Shown here: in pieces, positions 35,275-47,905 of the stretch
Layout: each line of letters begins with the position of its first letter
Numbering within the stretch: the stretch's first letter is position 1
From: Fulvia fulva
Lineage: Eukaryota > Ascomycota > Dothideomycetes > Mycosphaerellales > Mycosphaerellaceae
Length of the DNA stretch: 64,000 bases
Direction of reading: 5' to 3'
Assembly: GCF_020509005.1 (NCBI RefSeq)
Contig: NC_063012.1
Coordinates: 806,001 to 870,000 of the forward strand
Made by a program: the position numbers and the translations under genes
Notes under the pieces: model-generated
What the model was told of the DNA's origin: nothing
Seen by the model: the letters and a program-made list of their open reading frames with translations, nothing else
Database searches by the model: none

Positions 35275-35469
35275 TGTTACGGTTCACCTCGTAAGGCTAT
35301 ACTTAGTATTACGTAACCTAGTACGCTAGCGCGTCCGGACCCTAGACCTTGACCTCGACGTTTACTTTATCGCGGCTTCGCGACTTTCTTATCTTCTCTT
35401 CTTCGTAGAACTTATTCGATTCTAAGGTATTAATACGTTTGCGCCCTATCTTACGCCTTGTCCGTATTA
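35275..35469 (+). repeat. Gypsy-A 3' LTR
   Basis: 195 bp beginning TGTTACGG and ending CCGTATTA, paired with 29386-29580. It keeps the original TG at its start where the 5' LTR has TA. Confidence 0.92.
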
Positions 35470-35474
35470 AATAC

Positions 35475-37020
35475 TATATTTAGTATCGAAGTATTCCTTA
35501 CTTAGGGTACGAAGCCTTACTCTTCGTAACTATAACTCCTAAAGACTTATGTCCCGTACCTATAATTAACCCGCCCGAATAGCTAATAGCTCCTCCGTTA
35601 ATCTAATAGATCCCTATTTATAGTTCGCCTATATCGGGTATTCTACCTCGATCGGGAGAATAGTACGATAGCTATATAGGACCTCCGCCGGCGTTATACC
35701 CGTAATTCTAGATACCGTAGTTCTATTAGCCTAAAGCACCGTAGTAATCTATCGTTCCTAGGACTTATAGGTGTTCTTAGTAAGCTTAGCTAATATAGCT
35801 AGAACAGGTCGATATCCTACTTCTATAGTTATATTTAACTACGAATAGTAGGGTAAGATCCGGATATACTTAATGCCTATACTAATAAGTATCCTCTCTA
35901 CCTCCCCTTCGTTAATACTAGCGTTATTAAGCACAATCTTATAGTAGTATCTATACCGGCTAAATACTATCTCGTATAAGAACTTAGTAATCGCCCGCGA
36001 ATTTAGAGGCTTCCGTACGACCTTCGCCTTAATCTACCTACTTAGAGCTTCTCGGGCGATAAGTAAGTACCCGTTTCTATATACGTAGACGGGATCGTAG
36101 TACTACCTCTCTCCTACAACCTACTAAGTTAATAAGTACATTTCTCCTACTCTCTAGTTACCTTCGCGAAAATTATAAGGAGTATAAGTCCTTACCTAAT
36201 TCGATACGTCGGAGAAGTAGCCCTTCTAGTAATACCGGCTAGTAATAAGATTATATACTAGCTCTATAATCCGGTAACTATACTTTTTATAACAGTATAT
36301 TACGATCTCTTTCTAAGCATTATTATCGTCTACTACTAGCTACATCGGTACACCCCTTCGCCGCTAATAAAACAAGAGCTTGTCTCTTAAGTAGTACCGA
36401 GGACTCTTCTTAACGAGGTTTCGATACTTAGCCCGGGTGACCCCTTCCGGTCGTGTTCGATATACTAGAATATAAGCTTTAAGCTCGGAATTATTACTAT
36501 ACTAGGGTTCGAGGAGTCGTTTACGCTCTAGAATAACGGGGAAAGTATTAACTAGCTCGGCGTAACGGAAGAATTTGTTATTAATTATCTTATAAATGTT
36601 ATCGTTAGGTTCCGTAAGCTCCTTAGCTATAGGTAGTTTACGAGACAGTATATCCGGTCCGGAGTACTTCTTCCTATCGATATACCTTACTTTAAAGGTA
36701 AATAGCCGGATCTAAGTAACCTACCTTACTATTATAGAGTTTAGAATATCGGATACTAGCCGATTTAACTACTATAGTAGCGTTTTAGTATTAACTTCGA
36801 GGATAAAGTCTACTCCTACGAGGTAGCGCTATACCTTCTTAAGGCCCTTTAGCACTCCGAGGCACTCCCGCTTTCCTATATTATACTTAGCCTCGTTTAC
36901 GTTCTAGGTACCGCTCTTATACCTTACCGGGTATCTTCGTTAAGTATTATCTAGTAATTCCTACGATATTATATAACCCTACCTAATACTACGCGTATTA
37001 ATAGAAACGAAGATCCTACT
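35475..37020 (-). pseudogene. Gypsy-C RNase H and integrase core remnant
   Basis: On the minus strand RNase H is read near 37020-36640 (YNIGKRECLGVLKGLKKV, GVDFILEVNTKTLL, DILSRKLP). The integrase follows down to 35475: IIELVYNLITSRYY-KGYFSDVSN-V, VGERWYYDPVYV, DNA...GE blocks as KIVLNNASINEGEVERIL, NITIEVGYRPVLAIL, and TGITPAEVLYSYR. The first core Asp and neighbouring blocks resemble the fungal Gypsy family that also has FLDD-V in its RT. RIP stops occur throughout. Confidence 0.8.
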
Positions 37021-37205
37021 AGCTCCTAGGGCGTAGGAGATAGTCACTAACGCTAGTACTATTACTAAGAATCTTACTAGGTTCTCTTTCGAGAACTACT
37101 TATTCTTAGTCTAGATAAACTCGACGTCCTTCCTTAAAAGCTTATATATTGGCCGAGCGACGATTATAAACTAGGGGACCTAAATCCGGAAGTAAATATA
37201 GATCC

Positions 37206-37440
37206 TATTAAACAGGTACGGGTGGATAGTAGCGGAGTAGAGCAAGAGATTAATCTTCAACTGACTAATAGTACGAGTATATAGCAATATATTAGGAACC
37301 AATATGTTAATTGTGTTGGATGTCTATCTAAGCTAAAGGAGAGAGAAGGTATCTCCCTATAAGCTGAGGCATTATAGATGCCTTAGGCTACTAGATCACT
37401 TCCTAATTGTTAACTCCCTTTAAGATACTACATCTTAACA
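37206..37440 (-). repeat. Mutated Copia 3' LTR
   Basis: 235 bp, TATTAAAC...CTTAACA; the same length and ends as the young copy's LTRs after allowing TG to TA at the start. Confidence 0.95.
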
Positions 37441-37499
37441 CTCCTACTTATCTCGTATAGGAGGTTATAGTCTGCTCACTTCATATCAATAGTACTTAG

Positions 37500-40400
37500 A
37501 CCTTTTTATGACAGGTTAAGCTAGCTTACAAACCTCTAGAAGTGTAGACTAGTCTTTAGTTTTATAAACCCGTCTATAACCATCTTAGAGGTTAGGGTAT
37601 ACTTAACAGCAATAAGCCTCCTCTACTAAAGTTTCCTAATAGCGTTATAGGTAATATCAATATGCTTCGACTTGTTATAAATATGTACATCTTTTACTAG
37701 GGTGAGGGCAGCTTGATTGTCACCTCTTAATTAGACTGGTCTCAAATTTGATATAGTCTCCTAGTTTCTAGTGATTCTTAGTTAGTAGGAACAGTCTCCT
37801 ACTAACTCTAGACAATCTATTTCTCTTAGTAGTAAAGCTAGGAATTAGGACTACTTCGTATATACATTTATAGCTATATATTTAGCCTCTATTATAGATG
37901 TTGCTACAGACTTTTACTTCTTGCTTATCTAAGAAATTAGTGCCCTATAGAGGAAGAAGACATACCTAAGGATTGAGACTCTGTCTACTTTGTCTATTAT
38001 ATAATCAGAATTATATTATCTAATAAGGTGTCCTTTTCTAGACTTTAAGAACTAAAGTCCTAGATTAGGGTATGATCTTAGGTACCTAGTGATCTTCTTT
38101 AAAGCCTTTATGTAGTAGGTGGATAGGTCACTCACAAATAAGCTTATCCTTCCTAGGGCAAAAGTAATGTATAGCCTTATAATTATTGCTAGCCACATCT
38201 AAGTACTATTAATCCTCTAGTACTCTGCCTTGTTACACCTCTTATCTATATAGCTTGAAGGTTTGAGGGCTTCATAGCTGTCTATAGGTGAGTATGTAGG
38301 TGCTACCTTCTTATAGTCTATTCCTATCTTAGCTAGGCTGTCCCTAACAAAGTGTCCTTAGTTAAGTTTTAGAATTCCTCTCTTCCTGTCCCTTATAACT
38401 CTTATACTAAGGATCTTTTTAGGTTCACCTAGATCTTTAATCTTGAAGATCTTACTAAGTTCTCTTTTGAACTAGAGAACATCTATTAACTTTAGTATAG
38501 CAATTAGAATGTTATCTATATATATAAGGATTATGACCTCCCTCTTCTTATAGATAAGTAGGCATAGATCCACTTCTAACTATATAAATCCATTCTCTCT
38601 AAGCTTTAACACATAGAGTTGATTCCAATCTCTAGCTACTTACTTAAGTCTATATAAGCTTTTAAGGATTTTGAACACTATGTTTAGTAGAAGCTTAACT
38701 CCTAGTAGTGGTAACATAAAGATGTCTTTATAGAGGGTGCTTTCTATGAATGTATTGTTCATATCTACTTAGTGAAGATGAAGATCCTTCTTATATATAA
38801 TAGCTATAAACACCCTAAGGGTGTCCTGTCTTACTATAGGTACAAATGTCTCTATAAAGTCAACACTAAACTTCTATAAGAAGCCTCTTACAAGTAGTCT
38901 AGCCTTGAACTTTTTAATAGCTCTACTAATGCTTCTCTTAATATTAAAGACCTATCTTGATGTAACTAGATCTACTCCTTTTAGTAGAACAGAATTTTCC
39001 TAGGTATTGTTACTCTATAGAGTATCTAGTTCCTTTTGGATTGCTTCCTTCTAAAGATGTCCCTATTTCTTGTCATTTATAGCATCCTTGTAGGATTTTG
39101 GAATTAGGATCTCTTACTTATATATAATAGCTTCTATAGTTGCTATAAAGGCCATTTCCTTAACTTCTTCTAGGAATTCGCTATCCTATAGTATTGAACT
39201 GTCCACTAATTGTATAGCTATAAAGAAAGCTTAGTAAAAAGTAGTAAGGTTCTCTAAGAGGTCTATTACTTCTCCTACTTTAGTAGTTAGTTCGGGCTTA
39301 GGGACTATAGATTTTAGGGCTTTCTATTTCATATAATAGCCCTCAACATCATAGTCAGCCTTTCTCTTTCCAAGGGATGATTTAGGGACCGTCACTTGTG
39401 ACCTAGTAACGTCTATTTCCTAGGGATCTAGGGAGCTTCTCTCAATTGGCTGATCGATTTTCTGAAATTCCCCTACGTTCTCCGGAGGCTAGGGAAGTTG
39501 CACAAACAGCTTTCTCGGCTGAGCGACTTTAGGGCTCTCAATTGGCTGATCTATTTCGGGGGGGCTCTAATGGACGCCTAAATGGTAGGTAGATTGTCCT
39601 AAGGATACGTTCTTCCTCGGCCTTCCTAAGGGCTTCCTAGCTAGTATACTACTTAGTAGATTTAATGTTAGAACATTAAGACCTATATCACCTCTAGGCT
39701 AGTCCTTAAAGAAGTCTGTATATATGTGTTATTTAACAGCTCTTATGTCTAGTTCCTAAAAGAGCTAGGCTTTAGCTATGTTTTTAATATACCTAATAAA
39801 CACTGCTTCTTTACTACTATTTATTAGCTTATTACTTCTTGCCTATTAAGGTTAGGATCTTATGTCTATATAGACAATAGCTTTACATCCCTAAACTTTT
39901 AAATAGTTAATGGTCGGTTTGATACTATTATAAGCCTTATCTAGTGAAACCTTAAACCTATCGTAATCTAGGCTATTTAGTAGTTTATTCCTTATATAAG
40001 TTTAGGCCTCTAGTACTTTAGGTCAAAATTCAACCGGCATTTTAGCCTCTTTAAGCATTACCCTTATAGAGTCCTCTAAGGTTTATATTGACCTCTTAAC
40101 CAGTCTATTCTATAGAGAGTTATATACCTTAGTCGGCTCGAGCCTAATATCTAAATCCTTCTCCTACTACTTCACTAATACAATAAGTTCTTTTATATTA
40201 TTAAGCCTTACTACTTTTAGCTACGCTAATGATTTCCTCTCTACTTTGATCTTCTAGTTCTAGAGAGTAACTAGAGCATCTTCTCTTTTTCTAAGAGGAA
40301 AGGTCCACTTCTTCCTAGAGAAGTTATTAACAATCTTAAGCTAGTATTTGAATCCTAGTCTTGAGATTAGTAGTAGGCTATATATGGCAATAGATATAAG

Positions 40401-41180
40401 GGCAAGTCTTTTAGGTCTTCTCTCTATAACTTTGCCTTTATACTTCTTTATCTTTGCTATTAAACATACTCTATACTAGTGAAAGCCATCCTTAGGGATA
40501 GGAATAGGTTCTTTTAAGTCTGTTACCTTATAAAGATTCTAGAGCAAATTCTTCCTAAAGTGTGCAAATCTTCTATACTAAAGCTCCTACTACTTTAGGT
40601 CGGTCTCTAATTGAGTAGTCACAAAGGCATTCTCTATTAGTAGTGCACATAATAAGTAATATGCCCGTTCTTATAGGAGAGGAGAAATCTTATCAATAAA
40701 TAGAACCCCCCTAAGGAGCTTTGTCTAGACAGTAGTCTTACTAGAGGGGCAAATAAGAGAAAATAATAGAGGTTGAACACCAAACTACTTGCTAAACTAG
40801 TTCTATAAAACTAGGTTTACTCTAAGCTTAGGTATAAGTAGGACATCTTCTAAAACAACTTTTCTACTAGCTCTCCTACTCATCTCTACATTCCTAATAT
40901 AAGTGGCTAATAAAACCCTACCTCCTACTTTGATCTATTTCTTTCTTATTAAGGGAGTTATAGATCTAAAGAGGCAGCTTTAGTCAGTTATATAGGATGA
41001 AGTATAGGAGTCAAGTAACCACTCTAACGAGAGGAACTTGCCTTAGACTTCTATAGTTAAGTGAGCCACTTTATTATACTCATCATTATTAGATATTGTC
41101 TCTAGGGATGAGCTATATAAGTCACGTAACTCTTAGGCGGAAAAACCTTTTCTAGTCTTCTTTGCTTTAGAGGTATAAGA
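37500..41180 (-). pseudogene. Mutated Copia pol remnant
   Basis: Colinear with the pol frame of the young Copia (protease, integrase, RT, RNase H); its Trp, Gln and many other codons are converted to TAG/TAA. The linker between integrase and RT (about 39355-39590) is the least mutated part. Confidence 0.9.
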
Positions 41181-41189
41181 CTAGGCCTA

Positions 41190-42165
41190 GTTCTTCTAGA
41201 GTAACAGTATGTTAGAGCTAAGTTTCTTCACCATTTTCTTAAGTTCTTCTATAGAGGACTTTTCTCTTAGTGTCCCCCTTAAAGTAGGTAGTAGAGTTCT
41301 CTTCTTCTTAACATATATTGTATTCTAGGAAGATAGTAGTTAGGAATGAGATCTAAGGACCTTTCTTGCCTTAGGTAGACTAGGCAGTCCTTAATTAGAT
41401 GATCCTTCTTATAGAGAAGGTAGGAGAGTGGTCTTACTAGACCTAAGGGCTTGACCTAGGTGGCTGCTATACTATACTTAGCCTTAGAGGGATCTAACCT
41501 AGCTTCTTAAGCTTTAAGGATCTTTAAGGTCCTTTTATAATCTATCTTTAGCTAAGCTATAATAGTATCCCTGGCTATATAGTAGTCAGGTAGCAGTGAG
41601 ATTAAGAGCTAGGTCATCCTCACATTAGCTTTCCTATAATACTAACCCTCTAGGTCAATATTAGCAATCCTTTTTCTAAGAGAAACTAGGTATGTCTATA
41701 CAGATCTAATAGTGAACTCTTTACTCATCTTAAAGCTCATAAATTGCTTTATAAGCTTATATATATAGATTAGTAGCACCTAGCTATACTTGTTCTAGAG
41801 ATATACCTACTTCTTAGTAGCTCTTCTAGATTTATATAACCCCTTAAGCTCAAATTCATCTTCTTCTATAATCCTACTAAGGATACTAAAGTTATACACT
41901 ATATTATGTCTTGTCTATATTAGCGTATTAAGGATCTCTTTAGTTATAGCCTCTTCTTAGAGTTTTAGAGTCTTGCCCTTAATGTTGTTAAAAGACACTT
42001 CTATTAGGTCATCAATTATAAAGAATACTAATTAGCTCTCTGTCTTATATCTCTAAAGGTTGAACTATCTCTTCTAATTGTCCCTCCTAAGAATTGGGAT
42101 CTTGCCTCCCTTCTCCTCTATCTTCTCTTAGTATAAATCTATAATAGATTAGATATAATAAAACA
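41190..42165 (-). pseudogene. Mutated Copia gag remnant
   Basis: Colinear with the young Copia gag (56918-57898) and carrying many transitions and stops. The TAG that ends gag in the young copy is also present here (CTA on the + strand near 41199), so it may predate both copies. Confidence 0.85.
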
Positions 42166-42578
42166 AGGTGTATATGTTCTAAAGTAGTGGCTTAGATCCT
42201 ACTAAGGCTTCTAGTATAGAACAGGAAAGTTCGTAGGTATAGATACTAAGGCCTACTTAGTAAAGTAAAGAAGGAGCGGTATAAGGTCTCGGGGCTAGGA
42301 CACAGGTCTATCTCTCCTAGTAGAGCTTCAAATGACTTACTTAAAGTCCTTCTTAATAGTATCTCGATGCAGTTCTGCCTATAGAGTATCTTCAAGGTAT
42401 TAGCTTTAAGTAAGCCGTATAGAGTCCTTGTCTAGGTTACCTATTACTTAGTATCGAACTAAGCTCCTTAATAGGATAGACGGGGTAGACTTCTAATTCG
42501 TAGATGTTTTCTACTACGATAGTAAGGGATATAAGTAACCTATACTGATATAGGTTACTCTTATTCCTACATAAACTC

Positions 42579-42590
42579 GGGCTTATAACC
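42579..42590 (-). promoter_or_regulatory. Primer-binding site of the mutated Copia
   Basis: gggcttataacc lies directly beside the 5' LTR and differs by one C-to-T from the site at 58311-58322, which matches the initiator tRNA-Met anticodon arm. Confidence 0.6.
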
Positions 42591-42825
42591 TATTAAATAG
42601 GTACGGGTAGATAGTAGCGGAGTGGAGTAAGAGATTAATCTTTAACTGACTAATAGTACGAGTATATAGCAATATATTAGGAACTAATATGTTGATTATA
42701 TTAGATGTCTATCTAAGCTAAAGGGGAGAGAAGGTATCTCCCTATAAGCTAAGTCATTATAGATGCCTTAGGCTACTAGATCACTTCCTAATTATTGACT
42801 CCCTTTGAGATGCTATATCTTAATA
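42591..42825 (-). repeat. Mutated Copia 5' LTR
   Basis: 235 bp, TATTAAAT...CTTAATA; both terminal dinucleotides carry the RIP change. Confidence 0.95.
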
Positions 42826-42830
42826 GATCC

Positions 42831-43500
42831 TAATATAAACTCGAACGTCCTTTACGTACTTTAGGGTTAGCTAGTTCAAGATCTTAGCTACTACCTTAGG
42901 ATCTAGATAGCGGCCGCTCGGGCTAGTAATATAGCCTACGATCTTTAGGGTCTTATAAAGCTACTACGACTTCTCCCCTACGACTACCGCTCCGGCCCTC
43001 TCTAGGTCCGTAAGAACAAGATCAAGGGACATAATATGTTCTACGACCTATTATCGAAGGCTAGGCTCTACCTTAGCGTTACTATAGTCCTTAGTAGGAC
43101 CTTTTACGCCGATATCGTTAAGAAATAGTTTTGCTCGGTAAGAAATGTAGTCTATTAACACCTTAGTTACTACCCGTACGAACTAAGTAACTGAGTTCGT
43201 CGTACCCTATAGTAACGTTATATACCGTATAAGCCTAAGAGGCGTTATAAAGGCCGTCAAGTCTCGGCTACTTTCGTTAAGCGTAATCTAGTCGTACCCT
43301 AAAAACAAGTCTACTAAAGAGGCTACTCTACACCTAGTAAAGTCTTCCGAGAACCCGTCCGTATCTAGGGGAATGTTCGTATCCCTTATCGTCACCTCGT
43401 TTAAGAGTATAGCGGAGTTGATCAACCTATATAGTATAGCTTTACTATTTAGCTCGACCTTCTTCGCTACTAAGAACTACGTATTCGTATAAGTACCTTA
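42831..43500 (-). pseudogene. Gypsy-C reverse transcriptase remnant
   Basis: On the minus strand: FLVAKKVELNSKAILYRLINSAILLNEVTIRDTNIPL near 43480-43360 (opening RT block), AKLFLNDIGVKGPTKDYSN near 43135-43080, where FLND corresponds to the catalytic FLDD with Asp read as Asn, and LDLVLTDLERAGAVVVGEKS near 43035-42975. It continues across the Copia insertion into the RNase H near 37020. Confidence 0.8.
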
Positions 43501-46500
43501 ACTATACTTAAGAATTCTATTCTTAATTCGAGCGCGGATTATCTATTCTATAATCGCTCGTAAGCTTAGGTATAACCGAATGTTCCGCGCCTACTACGGT
43601 TTGTACGTAATCGTTATAATCTTCTAAGGAGGTATAACATTATGTCTAATCTGCCGTATATAGCTAAAATCCTACGCTAGGACACCTTCTCGGTTAAAGA
43701 GCATTTCTTTAAACATTTGTCTTTCCTTAGCCGAGAGAGCGATACTAACCTTAATACTAGCGAGCCTTTCGGGTATAATGCTCGAGCCGCGCTCGATACT
43801 AGAGAACTTTTTAATAAGATACCTCCTATCGAACGGGCCTTGCCCTACTAGTATTAGAGATTCCTAGTAAAGGGCCTTCCGCTTCTAATCTATATCACTA
43901 TCTACTTTCGACTAAGGCCTCTCGTAAACGCTCGTATTAATAGGTCTTTTCTTATTAGCTTTACGCTTATATATAGTAAATATATACGGTATCCTAATCC
44001 CGGGTCTATATAACCCTACGTCTCATTTCTAAGCCTACCTATTAATCTAGCCCTATTTCAGGATGTCCGTACACTAGTCGCCCTATACGGAGTATATATT
44101 TGTAATGACCTACTCTCCTAGAGCGTTAGTAGTTACCTTAGCGCTTAAGTATTAGCGGTTCCCGAGTAGTTCTAGTAATTTCTTTAAATACGGGCTAAGG
44201 TCGAGGACATTTTCTCTTTATTATAATACGGGGCCGCGGTAGTTCTTAAAGTAGTCGAAGACAGTCGTGTCTATAGGCTTAGGTTTTAGCTTCGTTATAC
44301 CTTCTTGTCGATGTTAATACGCCGTATTATTAGAACACTCCGCCCCTAATATATTTACTAAGGTCTCCCCGACTAGACTCGAAAAGCGGACTTGTTTTAA
44401 AACCGGACTTCTAATACTTATAGCGGGTTGACTACCGTGAATCAACCCGCGTTCCTATTTTTCGAGGACTATAGAAGTTCTTAAAGAGTTTTGTACTTAT
44501 TAGTACCTATAATAGCCGTGAACATTATACTTTTACCTTTCCTACTAGCGATTGTTCCCTCCTATAATCTATCGTTGTAGTTACGGCCTATTAGTCGTAC
44601 CTTTCTATACTAAGGGCGGCTAAGGATCGTAGGCGAATCTAGATTAGCGGAGACAAATATATCGATCTAGTAGTATATACTAAACACCTAAGTGTTAAGC
44701 TTTGAAATTACCCCCTTAAACTTCGCTCTTCTACCCGCTCCTCGAAAGGACAAGTAGGCGCTAGGTGCGATAGGTAAGCTAAACTTGTGTACTATCCTCG
44801 GGCTAATAATATTAACTTTAGATCCTTTGTTAAGTAGGGCTCGAGTCTGACCTTTACTAGTCCTAAGCTCGGTAACTACCTAAGGGCTAGGTACTATTAC
44901 AAAATCGTCTAGTATACTAGAGAGACCGATCTTTTCAATGTTCTCGTATAACTTAGCGGTAGGGATAGCATCCTTACTACATAATATCGTTAAGAACATA
45001 CCTATAAAGCGAGCTTAATAATCATCCCGAAAGACTTCTTTATTAGCCTCTTCTCCCTCGTCTTTATAAGTAGCGACATGACTCGTACGGACTTTAGTCC
45101 CTTCTTAGCTAGCTAACTTACGGACGGTAGTAAGCTTAGACTATAGATTAGGGATATTTACTACTCTCCTAAACAAGGTAGTCTTAAACTAGCGACTATA
45201 CCGAAACTAGTCCCGGGCATTAACGTTTAGAAACGTAGTCTAAAGGATTTGATTAATCTAATAGGTCACTCCCTCCTCCTTAGTAACGGGCCTATCTCCT
45301 ATACCGTACTATCGGACGTAGTTATTAATCCTTATCGTCTTTATATTCTATAGCCGTTTACGCTATACGAATAGGGTATTAATAGGCCCTACCGGCTATT
45401 CTAAGGGCGTAGGCCTTAACTTAGCTCGAGGCTTAGGTGTCCTTCTAAGAGTCTCCCCTAACGCTACCGTTAACTAGCTTCTACTAGCCCTAGAACCGGC
45501 GTCTCTAATCATCTCTACCTCCTACTAACTAAGTTCTTCCTACCGGATCTCCTCTTCGAGTTCTTATTATATAGCTTTAGCGGCCTCGGCTCATACCCTC
45601 AATGCCTATATACTAGACCTAGTTCGAGGATTCGGGTTCTTTATGATTCCTACTAGAGCTTTGCCTCGAGATTTATTACTCTAGATTAGGTAGGCCTTAA
45701 CCTTAACCTCGTTATAGTTTATAATCCTACACCCTTATAGAGCCGGTTCTTCTTCTTCCTTAAACTAGATCTAGTAACTACTAGCGGCCGTTAGTTACTA
45801 CCTAGATCTAACATCTTAAGGGCCGTATTCTATAAGGTATCGGTTGTTAGGTAGAGGTTTAGAGTAGTTAGGAAGCTTTACGCTTAAGACACTAGTATAA
45901 TCTCGACCTATCTATTGTTTCCGAAGTAGAGGGATTTTCATGTCCTTATTAAATAGAATCGGGCTATAGTGTTCCTTAAGCTACGGAAGTATATAAAGGA
46001 GCTTAGGTTTGCTATAGTCCCGTCGGAAGTTGAACTTAGGGGGATTTAGATCGGTCTTCTTTCCTAGGTACTACTAGTTATTCGTCGCTAAAAAGACATA
46101 CCCTTATAAGATAAGGAATAGCATCGCGGGGCACCTATTAGCCTAATGTTCCGTACTACTATAGTTGTAATAGTACCTATTAAGCGCTTTAGACTACTCG
46201 CGGTTCTATAACTACGGGCGCTATATTAAGTAAACCTATAGTTTAGGCACGCGATCGATATTCTCTAGTTATATAGACCTTTGATTTTCACTAGGGTTAA
46301 AGGATCTAACCTCCGCCGCGCGACCTCGTTAGTAAGCCCGAGCACTCATTTCTACTATTTTCTAAATAAGGTTATCGTTAATAGTAGCGGAAATAGCTAG
46401 TTTATTAAGTATATTAATCTTAGGGATTAAGCGCGGCATCTGCTTTATAACTAACCGATAAAGCTACGGTAAAGTAAGTAGAAAGTCCGTATATACGGCC

Positions 46501-47575
46501 TTCTATCCTTCTCTACTATTAGCAATACTTATCGCCTCGTCTAGTATCTTTTAAAAGCGCCGAAATTTCTTAGGCTACTTTAGATAGAGCCTACATTTCT
46601 TGTAAACTGCCTTAGTAACTAACTCTAGGAGCCCCTAAAGTAGAAGACGGCTACGGGAGCTATTATCGAGGTCTTTGGGATCAATTAGGTTACTAGAGGC
46701 TACGAAGAGACGGATAAACTCCTTTATATCCTATTCCTTAGGGCTTTTCCCTTACTCGGCCCGGAGTATCTCTTCTAGATATTCTCGACTTCTTAACATC
46801 GAATAGGTATCGAATCTCGAAAATTTAGCTAAGAAGGACCTCCTAAAGGTGCTCCGCCTCACTTACTATCCCTCTAACCTTATTACTAAACGTCGGATAG
46901 TAGTCTCGTAGTTACGCTTGAAACGACCCTAGAAGTTATCTTTCTTGATTAATAGCCTTAGTAGATACTAGTCTATAAGATCATTAAACCTCTCCTAGAA
47001 TTTAGTAGCGTTCCTACTATTAAAGAGGGGGTTTTTCGGACTCCCTAGAGTAGGGAAGCGAGGTCCTACATTTTCTATAGTAATAGCAAGACGGCTAGAC
47101 AAAGCTACTATCGCATCCGGACTATAGGGCATTCCGAACGTTATAGTGCCCTTATTTGAGTCATCCTCTTCTTAGTCATTTCGTCGTACTCTTTCCTTGC
47201 CCTTATTATTATAGCTTGAAGCCTCCGGGGTATTATCTTTGTCGCTATCCGAGTATTCTATCCCTTCTAGGATTATAGCCTCCCTATAAGGCCTATAGGC
47301 CTTTGTTAGACTTTCTAGTAACTCTTAGCTAGCTCTAATACTAGTAAACGACTCGAACCTTAATAAAGATATAACTAAAACTTATGACCTTATTCGTAAC
47401 CGTAACCTTGCTCGTAACGTTATACTTGCTTTACTTAATACTAAGAACCTTGACCTTAGGTGCCTTAATACCTTAAGATTTCGACTTCGAGTCGACCTTA
47501 ACCTTAATTTTACTAAAATGTACTAGTAATACTACCAGGTATATACTTAAAACCCCCCCTTATTAACCACTAAAA
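43501..47575 (-). pseudogene. Gypsy-C 5' half (gag and protease region, degraded)
   Basis: This is the upstream part of Gypsy-C between its 5' LTR and the RT. By position it should encode gag and protease. The frames are broken by RIP stops and I did not identify a convincing capsid, knuckle or protease motif. Confidence 0.5.
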
Positions 47576-47905
47576 TATAGACGACTAACCACCCTAGTAA
47601 GCAAGGGCGCGCCTAGTGACCTTAAGATGGCTTACGCGTAGGTATTTATACTTACTAGTCTACGGGCCGTAAAGTATATATAGCGATCTTAAAAAAAGAT
47701 AATAAATCTGAAATTTTTAGATTTCCGTATCTTCGCCTTATAGAGAGATTCCTCGTAAATCCTTAGCTTCCTACTAAGGTCGCCTCCTAACTATATATAT
47801 CTTAGTAGTACCCCTATATACTCCTACTACGTAATTAACCGTTAAAGGTTAACGAGATTCGACGCGTAAATTTCAGGGTCTAAAGGGGCCCTTAGCTCGT
47901 TAATA
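47576..47905 (-). repeat. Gypsy-C 5' LTR
   Basis: 330 bp, paired with 28207-28534. It is two bases longer, at an A-run near 47692. Direct orientation to the left copy. Confidence 0.85.

Larger units (their letters stand above)
29386..35469 (+). mobile_element. Gypsy-A: chromodomain Ty3/Gypsy (chromovirus) with RT core deleted, inserted in Gypsy-C
   Basis: 195-bp LTRs at both ends, a perfect 5-bp target duplication AATAC (29381-29385 and 35470-35474), and a polypurine tract (aagaggggggg, 35261-35271) next to the right LTR define a complete insertion on the + strand. Internal order: gag, protease, start of RT, RNase H, integrase, chromodomain. The RT catalytic core is absent although ends and target duplication are perfect. 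Everything is RIP-mutated. Confidence 0.9.
37206..42825 (-). mobile_element. RIP-mutated Copia element (older sister of the Copia at 52943-58557), inserted in Gypsy-C
   Basis: 5620 bp with 235-bp LTRs at each end and a perfect GATCC target duplication (37201-37205 and 42826-42830). It aligns colinearly along its entire length with the young Copia. The differences are almost all G-to-A at TG and C-to-T at CA. The mutation level is lower than in family M: many CA/TG sites remain, and a block at about 39355-39590 is nearly untouched. Gag lies at about 42165-41190 and pol at about 41180-37500 on the minus strand, both full of stops. Confidence 0.95.
28207..47905 (-). mobile_element. Gypsy-C: RIP-mutated Ty3/Gypsy element carrying two nested insertions
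   Basis: Two about 330-bp LTRs (28207-28534 and 47576-47905) in direct orientation enclose a pol read on the minus strand. Removing Gypsy-A (29386-35469) and the mutated Copia (37206-42825), each with one target copy, leaves about 8.0 kb, a normal Gypsy length. Domains on the minus strand from right to left: RT (43480-42850), RNase H (37020-36640), integrase (36330-35475), integrase C-terminal region (29385-28900). A pyrimidine run just inside the left LTR (about 28536-28545) is a polypurine tract on the coding strand, agreeing with minus orientation. The flanking 5-mers do not match, so no target duplication is seen. Confidence 0.85.
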
